Shown: piece by piece, positions 23,992 through 32,532 of the stretch
How the letters are laid out: each line of letters opens with the position of its first letter
Position numbering within the stretch: position 1 is the first letter of the stretch
Assembly: GCF_900110735.1 (NCBI RefSeq)
Contig: NZ_FOET01000002.1
Location: 124,001 to 188,000, forward strand
Length of the DNA stretch: 64,000 nt
Source of the DNA: Streptomyces radiopugnans
GTDB taxonomy: Bacteria > Actinomycetota > Actinomycetes > Streptomycetales > Streptomycetaceae
Reading direction: 5' to 3'
Program-made: the position numbers and the translations under genes
The notes under the pieces: model-generated
Seen by the model: only the letters and a program-made list of their open reading frames with translations
Told to the model about the DNA's origin: nothing
Database searches by the model: none

Positions 23992-24777
23992 TCACCGCAG
24001 CCGGCTCGAGGCCAGGATGGACACCAGGTGCAGCAGCGTCTGCAGGACCGCGATGGCCGCCAGGACGGCGACGCCCAGCCGGGTGAAGAACAGGCCGCCG
24101 TGCAGTACGTCCGCCACCGCGACCAGCAGGATCACCAGGGACGCCTCGACGCCGCCGACCAGCCGGTGGAACTTCAGGGCCGCGGCCGCCCGGCGGGCCA
24201 GTGCCAGTCCCGAGGAGCGGGGCACGGCCGCCTCGTCCTTCACGGCCGGCAGGCCGCTGCGGGAGCGGGCCACGTCCACCAGGTCGGTCTCGGCCTTGAT
24301 CAGGATCGCGCCCAGCGCGGCCACGGTGCCCAGGAAGGCCCACAGCCAGTTCGCGGAGGCCCCCTCGGTGCGGAAGACGTCGGCGGCCCGCACCCCGAAG
24401 CCGACCAGCAGTGCCGCCTCGGCCAGGTAGTGCCCCACCCGGTCGAGGTAGACGCCGGTGATGGAGGTCTGCTTCCGCCAGCGGGCGACCTCGCCGTCCA
24501 CGCAGTCCAGCAGCAGGTAGAACTGGATCAGCAGGGCGGCGAGGACGGCCCCGGTCAGGCCGGGCACCAGCAGTACGGCGCCGGCCGCCACACCGGCGAC
24601 GACCATCAGGTAGGTGAGCTGGTTGGGCGTTATCCGGGTGTTCACCAGATGCCGGGTCCAGCGCAGCGAGATCTCCCGCATGTACAGGCGCCCGGCCCAG
24701 TGCTCACCGCTGCGCCGGTCCTTCACCCCGGCGGGGTGGACGACCGGACGGAGTTCAGCTACTGACGGCTTTGACAT
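23992..24777 (-). CDS. CDP-alcohol phosphatidyltransferase-family enzyme, altered catalytic motif
   Basis: A 261-residue integral membrane protein with about six membrane segments. The CDP-alcohol transferase motif is present as D-C-V-D-G-E-V-A-R then G-V-Y-L-D-R-V-G-H near 95-115. In the family consensus (D-x2-D-G-x2-A-R-x8-G-x3-D-x3-D) the last Asp is the proposed general base; here it is His. The enzyme should move a phospho-alcohol from a CDP-alcohol to an acceptor, if active. A cytoplasmic N-terminal tail of about 45 residues with W-A-G-R-L-Y-M-R-E precedes the membrane part. It overlaps the dehydrogenase gene by 23 bases. Confidence 0.9.
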   Translation of the reverse strand: MSKPSVAELRPVVHPAGVKDRRSGEHWAGRLYMREISLRWTRHLVNTRITPNQLTYLMVVAGVAAGAVLLVPGLTGAVLAALLIQFYLLLDCVDGEVARWRKQTSITGVYLDRVGHYLAEAALLVGFGVRAADVFRTEGASANWLWAFLGTVAALGAILIKAETDLVDVARSRSGLPAVKDEAAVPRSSGLALARRAAAALKFHRLVGGVEASLVILLVAVADVLHGGLFFTRLGVAVLAAIAVLQTLLHLVSILASSRLR

Positions 24778-25816
24778 AGTCGGCGTACGCGTCCCTGATC
24801 TGGTCGGTGGACAGGTCCAGGTGCTCGATGATCGTGTAGCGCCCGGGCCGGGTCTGCGGCGCGTACTCCACCGCGCGCACGAACTCGTCCTCGTTGAAGC
24901 CGATCTCGCCGGGCAGCACGGGCAGGCCGTGGCGGCGCAGCACGTCGACGATCAGCGCCGTCTGCTCCTCCGCCCCGCGCAGGTGCATCGCGAAGGCCGC
25001 CCCGAGCCCGCACTGCTCGCCGTGGGCGGCGGCGCGCTTGGGGTAGAGCAGGTCGAAGGCGTGGTTGATCTCGTGACAGGCGCCGGAGGCGGGGCGGCTG
25101 TCGCCGGCGACCGACATGGAGATGCCGGTGAGCACCAGCCCTTCGGCCAGCACGGTGAGGAACTCGTCGTCGCCGCAGCCGCCCGGGTGGCGCAGCACCG
25201 CCTCGCCGGCCTGGCGGGCCATGGCGGCGGCCAGGCCGTCGATCGACTCGCCGGTGACCTTGTGGGAGAGCTCCCAGTCGGCGACGGCGGAGATGTTGGA
25301 GATCACGTCGCCGACGCCCGAGCGCACGAAACGGATCGGGGCCTCGCGGATGACGTCGAGGTCGATCACGATCGCGATCGGGTTCGGCACTCCGTACGAG
25401 CCGCGGCCGGCGTCGTTGTCGAGCGTGGCGACGGGGGAGCACAGGCCGTCGTGGCTGAGGTTGGTGGCGACGGCGACCAGCGGCAGGCCGATGCGCGCGG
25501 CGGCGAACTTGGCGCAGTCGATGATCTTGCCGCCGCCCATGCCGACGACCGCGTCGTAGTGGCCGGACTTCATCGCGTCGGCCAGCTTGATCGCGTCGTC
25601 CAGCGTGCCGCCGCCGACCTCGTACCAGTCGGCGCCCGGCAGGGCGGGCGCGAACCGCTCGCGCAGGGCCGCGCCCGAGCCGCCGCTGATGGCGATGGCG
25701 AGCTTGCCGGAGGCCGAGATGCGCTGGTCCACCAGGAGGCCTGCCAGATCGTCCAGCGCACCGGGCCTGATGTCGACGACGACCGGCGACGGAATGAGCC
25801 GGGTCAGTACTGGCAC
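24755..25816 (-). CDS. Glycerol-1-phosphate-dehydrogenase-like iron/zinc alcohol dehydrogenase
   Basis: A 353-residue member of the dehydroquinate-synthase/iron-alcohol-dehydrogenase superfamily. V-G-M-G-G-G-K-I-I-D (91-100) binds NAD(P), and S-H-D-G-L-C-S-P (121-128) is the hallmark of sn-glycerol-1-phosphate dehydrogenases such as archaeal EgsA and Bacillus AraM; further metal ligands are the His in C-H-E-I-N-H and A-A-H-G-E-Q. The likely reaction is NAD(P)H-dependent reduction of dihydroxyacetone phosphate or a related ketose phosphate to a polyol phosphate. Starts at GTG 25816, overlapping the nucleotidyltransferase gene by 13 bases, which points to CDP activation of its product. Confidence 0.88.
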   Translation of the reverse strand: MPVLTRLIPSPVVVDIRPGALDDLAGLLVDQRISASGKLAIAISGGSGAALRERFAPALPGADWYEVGGGTLDDAIKLADAMKSGHYDAVVGMGGGKIIDCAKFAAARIGLPLVAVATNLSHDGLCSPVATLDNDAGRGSYGVPNPIAIVIDLDVIREAPIRFVRSGVGDVISNISAVADWELSHKVTGESIDGLAAAMARQAGEAVLRHPGGCGDDEFLTVLAEGLVLTGISMSVAGDSRPASGACHEINHAFDLLYPKRAAAHGEQCGLGAAFAMHLRGAEEQTALIVDVLRRHGLPVLPGEIGFNEDEFVRAVEYAPQTRPGRYTIIEHLDLSTDQIRDAYADYVKAVSS

Positions 25817-26553
25817 GCGATCTCCCGCGCCTTGTTCAGGTCGTCGTGGTTGTCGATCTCGACCCACCTGACGTCGCCGATCGCGGCGGTGTCGATGGTG
25901 AGGCCGCGGTCGACCATCTCCTGGTAGCCGTCCTCGTAGTAGAGCTGCGGGTCGCGCTCGTAGGTGGCCTTCAGCGCGTCGGCCAGGTCGGCGGCGGCGT
26001 CGCCCTCGATGAGGGTCACGCCGATGTACTCGCCGGTGGCGTCGGCCGGGTCCATCAGCTTGGTGATGCGGCGCACGCCCCTGCCGGGCTCGGTGACGAC
26101 CTTCATCTCCTCGTCGGCCAGCTTCTTGACCGTGTCGAGGGCGAGGATGATCCGCTGCCCCTTGCCGCGGGCCTCCAGCAGGGTCTGCTCGACGGAGACG
26201 GGGTGGACGGTGTCGCCGTTGGCCAGGATCACGCCCTCCTTGATGACGTCGCGGGCGCACCACAGGGAGTAGGCGTTGTTCCACTCCTCGGCCTTGTCGT
26301 TCTCCACCAGGTGGAGCTTGACGCCGTACTTCTTCTCCAGGGCGGCCCTGCGCTCGTGGACGGCCTCCTTGCGGTAGCCCACGACCACGGCGACGTCGGT
26401 GAGGCCGACCTCGCGGAAGTTGCCGAGGGTGAGGTCCAGCACGGTGGTGGTGCCCTCGCCCGCCGGGTCCACCGGCACCAGGGCCTTGGGAAGGGTGTCG
26501 GTGTAGGGGCGCAGACGCCGTCCGGCGCCGGCGGCCAGCACGAGGCCGATCAT
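25804..26553 (-). CDS. LicC-like sugar/choline-phosphate cytidylyltransferase
   Basis: A 249-residue nucleotidyltransferase. L-A-A-G-A-G-R-R-L-R-P-Y-T-D-T-L-P-K-A-L is the NTP-binding signature at residues 5-24, E-W-N-N-A-Y-S-L-W matches the N-N-x-Y-S-L motif of LicC-type phosphocholine cytidylyltransferases, and N-G-D near 118 is the metal-binding Asp. It most likely couples CTP to a phospho-alcohol, here probably the polyol phosphate made by the next enzyme in the operon. Starts with ATG at 26553 overlapping the DUF5941 gene stop (ATGA). It is often labelled phosphocholine cytidylyltransferase, but no choline gene is present. Confidence 0.9.
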   Translation of the reverse strand: MIGLVLAAGAGRRLRPYTDTLPKALVPVDPAGEGTTTVLDLTLGNFREVGLTDVAVVVGYRKEAVHERRAALEKKYGVKLHLVENDKAEEWNNAYSLWCARDVIKEGVILANGDTVHPVSVEQTLLEARGKGQRIILALDTVKKLADEEMKVVTEPGRGVRRITKLMDPADATGEYIGVTLIEGDAAADLADALKATYERDPQLYYEDGYQEMVDRGLTIDTAAIGDVRWVEIDNHDDLNKAREIACQY

Positions 26554-28481
26554 GCGGGTTCTCCTGTTTCGTCGTGTACGGCGGGTGCGTGTGAGGACAC
26601 CCAGAAACGGACGCTCTCGGTGATCACCGTGAGCGCCAGGGCCCCGGCCAGGGCCGTGAGCGCGATCGTGAAGCCCTGCCCCGCGGCCCAGAGGGCGGCG
26701 GCGGCCGTGACCGCCACAGCGCGTCCCTCGTGCCCGCCGATCGCCCGCACCAGCAGGCGCGGGGGGGCGCCGGTGCCGCCGCGGATGCGGTACACCGTGT
26801 CGTAGTGATGGTAGGCGACCGCCGCGACCAGCCCGAACGCGGCGGGCAGGGCCCCCTCCGCGTCCGAACGGGCGGCCAGCGCCAGGACGGTGGTGTACTC
26901 CGCCGCACGGAAGAGGGGCGGGACCAGCCAGTCCAGCGCGCCCTTGAGCGGACGGGCGACGGCCAGTCCGGACAGGGCGGCGTAGCCGAGCGCGGCGGCC
27001 GGCAGCCAGGGCCCGACCGGCGCCCACAGCGCTGCGGCCACCAGGGCGGCCGAGCCGAGCAGGGCGAGGGCAGGGGCGGCGAACCCGGACGGCCGCCCGC
27101 CGCGCCGCCGGAACGCGGCGGCCCGCGCCACGCCCTCGGCCAGCGGCCCGGAGTCGGCCAGCTCGGCCAGGGCCCGCGCGGCGCCGTCGGTGCGCACGCC
27201 CTTGCGGCTGAGGGAGCGCAGCACCCGTCCGGCGGTGGTGTAGCAGGCGGCGAACGCGCATCCGGCCAGCAGCACGACGAAGGTGGTGCGGGGCGTGGTG
27301 AGCGCGGTGAGGACGGCGATCAGCGCCCAGCGTTCGCCGATCGGCAGCACGATCATGCGGCGGGCCCACACCGTCCAGCCGACCCTGTCGAGTCTCCCGG
27401 ACAGGGCGGCGGCGGGGTTGGCGCTCCCGGCCGCCGGCTCCCCCTCGCGCTCCCCCGTGTGCTCCCCGCCGGCCTCCCTCTCGTGGCGGTCGGCCTCGTT
27501 GAAGGAGAAGTCCACCACGTGGCGGCAGGTCTGGAGCACCATCGCGCCCAGCGCCAGGGCCCACACGTCGTCACCGCCGCGGGCCGCGCCGAGGGCCAGG
27601 CCCGCGTAGTAGGCGTACTCCTTGGCCCGGTCGAAGGTGGCGTCCAGCCAGGCGCCGAGCTTGGAGTACTTCAGCGCGTAGCGGGCGAGCTGGCCGTCGG
27701 TGCAGTCCAGCACGAACGATGCGATCAGCAGCGCCCCGGCCGCGACGAAGCCGCCGCGGGTGCCGGTGGCCGCACAGGCGGCGGCGATCAGCGCGGTGAG
27801 CAGCGAGGCGGTGGTCACCTGGTTGGGGGTGAGTCCGCGCCGGGCGCACCAGCGGGCGATGTGGCGGGAGTAGGGGCTGACGAAGAAGGTGGTGAAGAAG
27901 CCGTCGCGGGGCTTCACCGCCGAGCGCAGCCGCACCCGTTCGTCGTCGACGGCCGCCACGGCCCGTTCCGCCTCGGCGCGCTCCGCGCCGTCGGCGGGCA
28001 CGGCGGCGACGAGGACGCCCAGCTCGGGCCGGTGCACGGCGGGCGCCCGGCCGTCCTCCTCCAGGGCCGCGGCCACCCGGTCGGGCAGGCCGGCGGGCCC
28101 GCGGGCGGCGGTGCGCGCCGCACCGGCAGCGGCGCCGGCCGCGGTCCGCGCGGACGGGGCGGCGGCCGTGGAGACGGCGGCGGACACGGCGGTGGACACG
28201 GCGCGGACCAGGGCGGCGCGCGCCCCGGGCTGGACGGCCAGTGCGCCGGGGACCGCGGCGGCGGGGAAGCGCGGGTCGGTCAGGGCCAGCCGCAGGCTGT
28301 GCGCGTGCCCGACGAAGCGGGGGTCGACGAGGGCGACGCGCTCACCGGCCGGTACGGCCGCCAGCGCCGTCTCCACCCCGGCGGCGTCCTCCGCCACCCG
28401 CACGTCGAACCCCAGCGACCGCAGATCGCCCTCCAGGGGCGCCCCCGCGACCGGCGGACCGGTGAGAATGGCGGTCGACAA
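26550..28481 (-). CDS. CDP-alcohol transferase with nucleotidyltransferase-like N-domain and DUF5941
   Basis: A 643-residue three-part protein. Residues 1-110 resemble a nucleotidyltransferase Rossmann core (S-T-A-I-L-T-G-P-P...V-A-L-V-D-P-R-F-V) but lack the G-x-G-x-R-x9-P-K signature. An Ala-rich linker follows (about 95-160). A CDP-alcohol transferase membrane domain (about 210-420) has the full motif D-C-T-D-G-Q-L-A-R then G-A-W-L-D-A-T-F-D. The C-terminal DUF5941 (about 430-640) adds several membrane segments and Y-H-H-Y-D-T-V-Y-R-I-R-G-G. The layout resembles fused CDP-inositol synthesis/transfer enzymes. I choose TTG 28481 because AAGGAG lies 11 bases upstream; GTG 28493 touches that site. 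First gene of the operon. Confidence 0.88.
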   Translation of the reverse strand: MSTAILTGPPVAGAPLEGDLRSLGFDVRVAEDAAGVETALAAVPAGERVALVDPRFVGHAHSLRLALTDPRFPAAAVPGALAVQPGARAALVRAVSTAVSAAVSTAAAPSARTAAGAAAGAARTAARGPAGLPDRVAAALEEDGRAPAVHRPELGVLVAAVPADGAERAEAERAVAAVDDERVRLRSAVKPRDGFFTTFFVSPYSRHIARWCARRGLTPNQVTTASLLTALIAAACAATGTRGGFVAAGALLIASFVLDCTDGQLARYALKYSKLGAWLDATFDRAKEYAYYAGLALGAARGGDDVWALALGAMVLQTCRHVVDFSFNEADRHEREAGGEHTGEREGEPAAGSANPAAALSGRLDRVGWTVWARRMIVLPIGERWALIAVLTALTTPRTTFVVLLAGCAFAACYTTAGRVLRSLSRKGVRTDGAARALAELADSGPLAEGVARAAAFRRRGGRPSGFAAPALALLGSAALVAAALWAPVGPWLPAAALGYAALSGLAVARPLKGALDWLVPPLFRAAEYTTVLALAARSDAEGALPAAFGLVAAVAYHHYDTVYRIRGGTGAPPRLLVRAIGGHEGRAVAVTAAAALWAAGQGFTIALTALAGALALTVITESVRFWVSSHAPAVHDETGEPA

Positions 28482-28600
28482 GAACGAACTCACTCCTTGG
28501 AAGCCGTACCGTCCGCGGCGCGGTCCGTAACGAGCGGCATCCGGGCAGCGGTCACCGTGCGCCATCACCCGTTCGGGGGGCAGGCAGCACGTGGCCAGAG

Positions 28601-28646
28601 GTTATCGGATAGGTGGAAGCGTCCGTTCACCCCGCATTCACCGGGC
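28601..28646 (-). promoter_or_regulatory. Candidate PHO box and operon promoter
   Basis: Two adjacent 11-base units, GTTCACCCCGC (28625-28635) and ATTCACCGGGC (28636-28646), match the direct repeat unit recognised by Streptomyces PhoP (GTTCACC-like). On the minus strand they overlap a -35-like GTGAAC (28625-28630) with GATAAC (28601-28606) 18 bases further as -10, giving a leader of about 110 bases for the glycopolymer operon. The same box is 126 bases upstream of galE. Between them, GTCAC-GAAAG-GTGAC (28661-28675) is a further inverted repeat. Confidence 0.6.
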
Positions 28647-28771
28647 GAGAGCACCCCACCGTCACGAAAGGTGACAGAACACCACGGACCGCGTTCCAGG
28701 ATCCTCGATCCCGGCGACTCGCACAAGGAGCGCGTCCGCGGCGGTGTCCGGCCGGTGGTTAGGCTGCGGCC

Positions 28772-29779
28772 ATGACGTGGCTGGTGACCGGAGGAATCGG
28801 ATACGTCGGCGCACACGTGGCGCGGGCGATGGCGGAGGCCGGTGAGGACGTCGTCGTGCTCGACGACGTCTCCAGCGGCCTGCCCGAGCGGTTGCCGCCC
28901 GGCGTGCCCCTGGTGCGCGGATCGGTCGCCGACCGGGGGCTGCTCGACCGCACGATCGCCGGGCACGGCGTCACGGGCGTGGTGCACCTGGCGGCGAAGA
29001 AGCAGGTGGGCGAGTCGGTGGAGCACCCGCTGACGTACTACCGGGAGAACCTGCACGGGCTCACGGTGCTGCTGGAGGCCGTGGTCGCGGCCGGGGTGCG
29101 GCGCTTCCTGTTCTCCTCCTCCGCCGCCGTCTACGGCATGCCGGACGTGGACCTGGTCACCGAGGACACCCCCTGCGTCCCGATGAGCCCCTACGGCGAG
29201 ACGAAGCTGGCGGGCGAGTGGCTGGTGCGCGCCGCCGGGCGGGCGCACGGGCTGTCCACCGCCTGCCTGCGCTACTTCAACGTGGCGGGGGCCGCGCGGC
29301 CGGAGCTGGCCGACGTCGGCGTGTTCAACGTCATCCCGATGTTCTTCGACGCCCTCACGCGCGGTGAGGCCCCGCGGATCTTCGGTGACGACTACCCCAC
29401 CCCCGACGGCACCTGCGTCCGCGACTACATCCACGTCGCCGATCTGGCCGAGGCGCACCTGGCCGTCGCCCGCCACCTGGCGGAGCGCCCGGCCGGCGGG
29501 GACCTGACGGTGAACGTGGGCTCCGGCGAGGGCGTGTCGGTGCGGGAGCTGGCCGATCTGGTCGTCGAGACCACCGGCATCCGCGAGCCCGCCCCGGTCG
29601 TCGTCCCGCGCCGCCCCGGAGACCCCGCGCGGGTGGTCGCCTCGGCCGAGCGGATCGGCGGGGAGCTGGGCTGGAGGCCCCGGCACGGGGTGCGCGAGAT
29701 GGTGGCCTCGGCCTGGGAGGGCTGGCGCCTGCGCCACGCCGACGGCCTCCGGCGGGACGCGGCCGCACTCCCCGAGTGA
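28772..29779 (+). CDS. galE: UDP-glucose 4-epimerase-like NAD-dependent epimerase
   Basis: A 335-residue extended short-chain dehydrogenase. T-G-G-I-G-Y-V-G (6-13) binds NAD, S-S-S-A-A-V-Y-G gives the catalytic Ser/Thr region near 115-122, and Y-G-E-T-K (about 143-147) is the Y-x3-K pair. Sequence is closest to GalE-type epimerases, which interconvert UDP-glucose and UDP-galactose, but related sugars are possible. A -10 TAGGCT at 28760-28765 only six bases before the ATG suggests a leaderless transcript. Divergent from the glycopolymer operon with a PHO-box-like element between, so it could supply the sugar donor for that pathway. Confidence 0.9.
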   Translation: MTWLVTGGIGYVGAHVARAMAEAGEDVVVLDDVSSGLPERLPPGVPLVRGSVADRGLLDRTIAGHGVTGVVHLAAKKQVGESVEHPLTYYRENLHGLTVLLEAVVAAGVRRFLFSSSAAVYGMPDVDLVTEDTPCVPMSPYGETKLAGEWLVRAAGRAHGLSTACLRYFNVAGAARPELADVGVFNVIPMFFDALTRGEAPRIFGDDYPTPDGTCVRDYIHVADLAEAHLAVARHLAERPAGGDLTVNVGSGEGVSVRELADLVVETTGIREPAPVVVPRRPGDPARVVASAERIGGELGWRPRHGVREMVASAWEGWRLRHADGLRRDAAALPE

Positions 29780-29956
29780 TCCGGGCCGGACCCCCGAACG
29801 AGCGGACGTCATCCGCCAGGTGACCGGAAAGCGCAGGTCAGAGGGGATGACAACGGTGTTCAGTGCCGCGTTGCCCCATACCCCCCGCCCGTAGTTCACT
29901 GGGATCGTCCGCACCGGTCGTACGCGGCGCCGGCCGCTATACGGGAGGCATCATCC

Positions 29957-30895
29957 ATGGGCGCAGGGCACAACCACGGCGGGCCGCGGCCGGCCGGGCC
30001 GGGTACGGCGGGAGCCGCCTACCGGGGGCGGCTGCGCGCCGCGCTGGTCATCGCGGTCGTCCTGCTGCTCGCCGAGCTCGCGGGCGCCGCGCTGACCGGT
30101 TCGCTGGCGCTGCTGGCCGACGCCGGCCATGTGGCCACCGACGCGGTCGGCATCGGGATGGCGCTGCTGGCGATCCATGTCGCCAACCGGCCCGGCAGCG
30201 AGCGGCGCACCTTCGGCCTCGCCCGGGCCGAGATCCTCGCCGCACTGCTCAACGCCCTGCTGCTGCTCGGGGTGGGCGGCTACATCCTGGTGGAGGCCGT
30301 CGAGCGGCTGCGCCATCCCCAGGAGGTGCCCGGGGGCCTGACGGTCCTGTTCGGCGTCGTCGGCCTGGCACTCAACGGCCTGTCCCTGGCCCTGCTGATG
30401 CGCGGGCAGCGCGAGAGCCTGAACGTGCGGGGTGCCTTCCTGGAGGTCGCGGCGGACGCCCTGGGCTCCCTGGCGGTGATCGCCGCCGCGCTGGTGATCA
30501 TGTTCACCGGCTGGCGGCAGGCCGACCCCGTCGCCTCGCTGCTGATCGCGGTGCTGATCGTGCCGCGGACGGTGCGGCTGGCCCGCGAGGCGATCGACGT
30601 CCTGCTGGAGGCGGCGCCCAGGCATGTGGACATGGCCGGGGTGCGGGCGCACATCCTGGGCGTGCCCGGAGTGGAGGACCTGCACGACCTGCACGTGTGG
30701 ACCATCACCTCCGGCATGCCGGTGCTCTCCGCGCACGTGGTGGTCGGCAGGGAGGCGCTGGAGGCCGAGGGGGGCCACGACAGGATCCTGCGGGATCTCC
30801 ACAGCTGCCTGGGCCGGCACTTCGACGTCGAGCACTGCACCTTCCAGCTGGAGCCGCACGGGCACGCGGCGCGCGAGGGGCGGTTGTGCCACTGA
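29957..30895 (+). CDS. CDF-family divalent cation efflux transporter
   Basis: A 312-residue cation diffusion facilitator with six membrane segments (about 27-210) and a cytoplasmic ferredoxin-like tail. The zinc-binding pairs are visible as L-A-D-A-G-H-V-A-T-D in segment 2 and A-A-D-A-L-G-S in segment 5, an H-D-D-like set that fits Zn/Cd/Co transport (ZitB/CzcD type). A His-rich N-terminus (G-H-N-H) and a His/Cys-rich end add metal ligands. The ATG follows GGGAGG. No metal regulator gene is adjacent, and I see no operator I can name in the 177-bp upstream region. Confidence 0.93.
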   Translation: MGAGHNHGGPRPAGPGTAGAAYRGRLRAALVIAVVLLLAELAGAALTGSLALLADAGHVATDAVGIGMALLAIHVANRPGSERRTFGLARAEILAALLNALLLLGVGGYILVEAVERLRHPQEVPGGLTVLFGVVGLALNGLSLALLMRGQRESLNVRGAFLEVAADALGSLAVIAAALVIMFTGWRQADPVASLLIAVLIVPRTVRLAREAIDVLLEAAPRHVDMAGVRAHILGVPGVEDLHDLHVWTITSGMPVLSAHVVVGREALEAEGGHDRILRDLHSCLGRHFDVEHCTFQLEPHGHAAREGRLCH

Positions 30896-31030
30896 CGCCC
30901 CCACCTGCGCAGTGACGGACTCCGTGCGGCACGCCCGGCGAGCGGCCCCCGTCCGTGTACGGCACACTGGAGCGGACAGTCGGAACATCGGAGAAATGCC
31001 GTTCCGACGCATTCGCGGTGAAGGGCGGAC

Positions 31031-31591
31031 ATGACCAACGGCACGGCGGACCCGATCATGCTCGAGCTGGTCGACGAGGACGGCAGGACGATCGGGACCG
31101 CGGAGAAGCTCTCCGCCCACCAGGCCCCCGGCCGGCTGCACCGGGCCTTCTCCGTCTTCCTCTTCGACGACATGGGCCGGCTGCTGCTCCAGCGCAGGGC
31201 GCTGGGCAAGTACCACTCCCCCGGTGTGTGGTCCAACACCTGCTGCGGCCACCCCTACCCCGGCGAGCAGCCCTTCGCCGCCGCGGCGCGGCGGGTCGGC
31301 GAGGAACTGGGCATGGCCCCCTCCCTGATGCGGGAGGCGGGGACGGTGCGCTACAACCATCCGGATCCGGCCTCCGGCCTGGTCGAGCAGGAGTACAACC
31401 ACCTCTTCGCGGGACTGGTGCGGGACATGCCCCGGCCGGACCCGGAGGAGATCGCGGAGACGGCGTTCGTGACGCCCGAGGAGCTGCTCAAGCGGCACGA
31501 GGCTGAGCCGTTCTCGGCCTGGTTCATGACGGTTCTGGACGCGGCGCGGGGCGGCATCCGCGAGGTGACCGGGGTCTCGGCCGGCTGGTGA
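31031..31591 (+). CDS. idi: Isopentenyl-diphosphate delta-isomerase, type I
   Basis: A 186-residue Nudix-fold isomerase. The active-site Cys lies in S-N-T-C-C-G-H-P, the catalytic Glu in E-Y-N-H-L-F, and the Nudix region in A-A-A-R-R-V-G-E-E-L-G. It interconverts isopentenyl and dimethylallyl diphosphate, balancing C5 units for prenyl chains. ATG at 31031 follows AAGGGCGG. It stands alone but lies some 13 kb from the squalene module, which uses its products. It ends convergent with the ATPase gene at a strong hairpin. Confidence 0.96.
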   Translation: MTNGTADPIMLELVDEDGRTIGTAEKLSAHQAPGRLHRAFSVFLFDDMGRLLLQRRALGKYHSPGVWSNTCCGHPYPGEQPFAAAARRVGEELGMAPSLMREAGTVRYNHPDPASGLVEQEYNHLFAGLVRDMPRPDPEEIAETAFVTPEELLKRHEAEPFSAWFMTVLDAARGGIREVTGVSAGW

Positions 31592-31597
31592 CGCGCA

Positions 31598-31644
31598 CGC
31601 CGCCGGCCCGCTGAACCGCGTCGCTGTTCAGCGGGCCGGCGGCG
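31598..31644. terminator. Bidirectional terminator, 19-bp arms
   Basis: Arms 31598-31616 and 31626-31644 are perfectly complementary around a 9-base loop. The right arm runs into the last codons and stop of the convergent ATPase gene. Confidence 0.85.
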
Positions 31645-32293
31645 GTGTCGAGGGCGGTGTCGGGGGCGGCGCCGAAGGCGGCAGGGGGGCCAGCGGCATC
31701 GCGACCCGGACCACCTTGCCGCCGGAGGCGGTCCGGTCGGCCTCGCAGAGCCCGCCCGCCTCGGCGACGACGGCCTTGACCATGAGCAGCCCCCGTCCCC
31801 CGGTGTACTCCCGCCCCGGGGCGGCGGCCAGCGCCGCGGGGCGGTAGGGGTGGCCGTCCTCGACCCCCAGGCGTACCCGGTCGGCGTCGAGGGAGACTTC
31901 GACGCCGATCTCCTCGGAGAGCAGGGCCGCGTGCCGCACGGCGTTGGTGACCAGCTCGGAGAGGATCAGCAGCAGGCCGTCCATCAGCTCGCCGGTGACC
32001 GGGGCGCCCCTGCGGCGCAGTAGGTCCCGCACGGCGTGGCGCGCCCGGGGCACGGAGGACTCGTGCACCGGGACGGTGAAGCGCCAGGCGCCCTCGTACG
32101 GCCGGGGGCGGGGCTGCGTCTGCGGCCGGGCGTACGGCTGCGTCTGTCGCAGCGTCTGCTCCTGCGGTTGTTCCGGTGGCTGTTCCCGCGGCCGGGGACG
32201 CGGTTGCGGCCGCGATGGCGCGGCCGACCGGTCCGGCGCGGCCACCGGCACCCGTCTGTCCCGGTCAGGGAGGGAATCCCCGCGGATATCCAT
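31628..32293 (-). CDS. RsbW-like ATP-binding (anti-sigma kinase type) protein
   Basis: A 221-residue protein with a GHKL/HATPase domain (about 85-200): L-S-E-L-V-T-N-A-V-R-H-A is the N-box and G-G-R-G-L-L-M-V the G-box. Streptomyces has many such single-domain proteins, related to RsbW/SpoIIAB anti-sigma kinases. The first 75 residues are a Pro/Arg/Gln-rich disordered segment and the end is Pro-rich. I prefer the ATG at 32293; a TTG at 32428 is in frame, but this upstream part reads like non-coding sequence. No sigma or anti-anti-sigma gene is adjacent, so the partner is unknown. Confidence 0.85.
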   Translation of the reverse strand: MDIRGDSLPDRDRRVPVAAPDRSAAPSRPQPRPRPREQPPEQPQEQTLRQTQPYARPQTQPRPRPYEGAWRFTVPVHESSVPRARHAVRDLLRRRGAPVTGELMDGLLLILSELVTNAVRHAALLSEEIGVEVSLDADRVRLGVEDGHPYRPAALAAAPGREYTGGRGLLMVKAVVAEAGGLCEADRTASGGKVVRVAMPLAPLPPSAPPPTPPSTPPPAR

Positions 32294-32532
32294 CTGCCGC
32301 ACCCCGCTCTCGGCTCTCGCCGGCCGCCTCGGCCCGGACCGGTTCCGGACCGGTTCTCCCGTCGAGTGTTGGCCCGCCGTGCGCGCGATCCGGCCCTGTG
32401 ACCGCAACTCGGCACTTATCGATGGCAATTGACAGAAGGCTTGCGCGCCGTTCGCGACTGTGACCGGCCCTGCGCGATCGTTTCTGCGCCCCCGCCTCGG
32501 CCCCCGCGCCCGCTGCCGTTACGATCCGGCCC

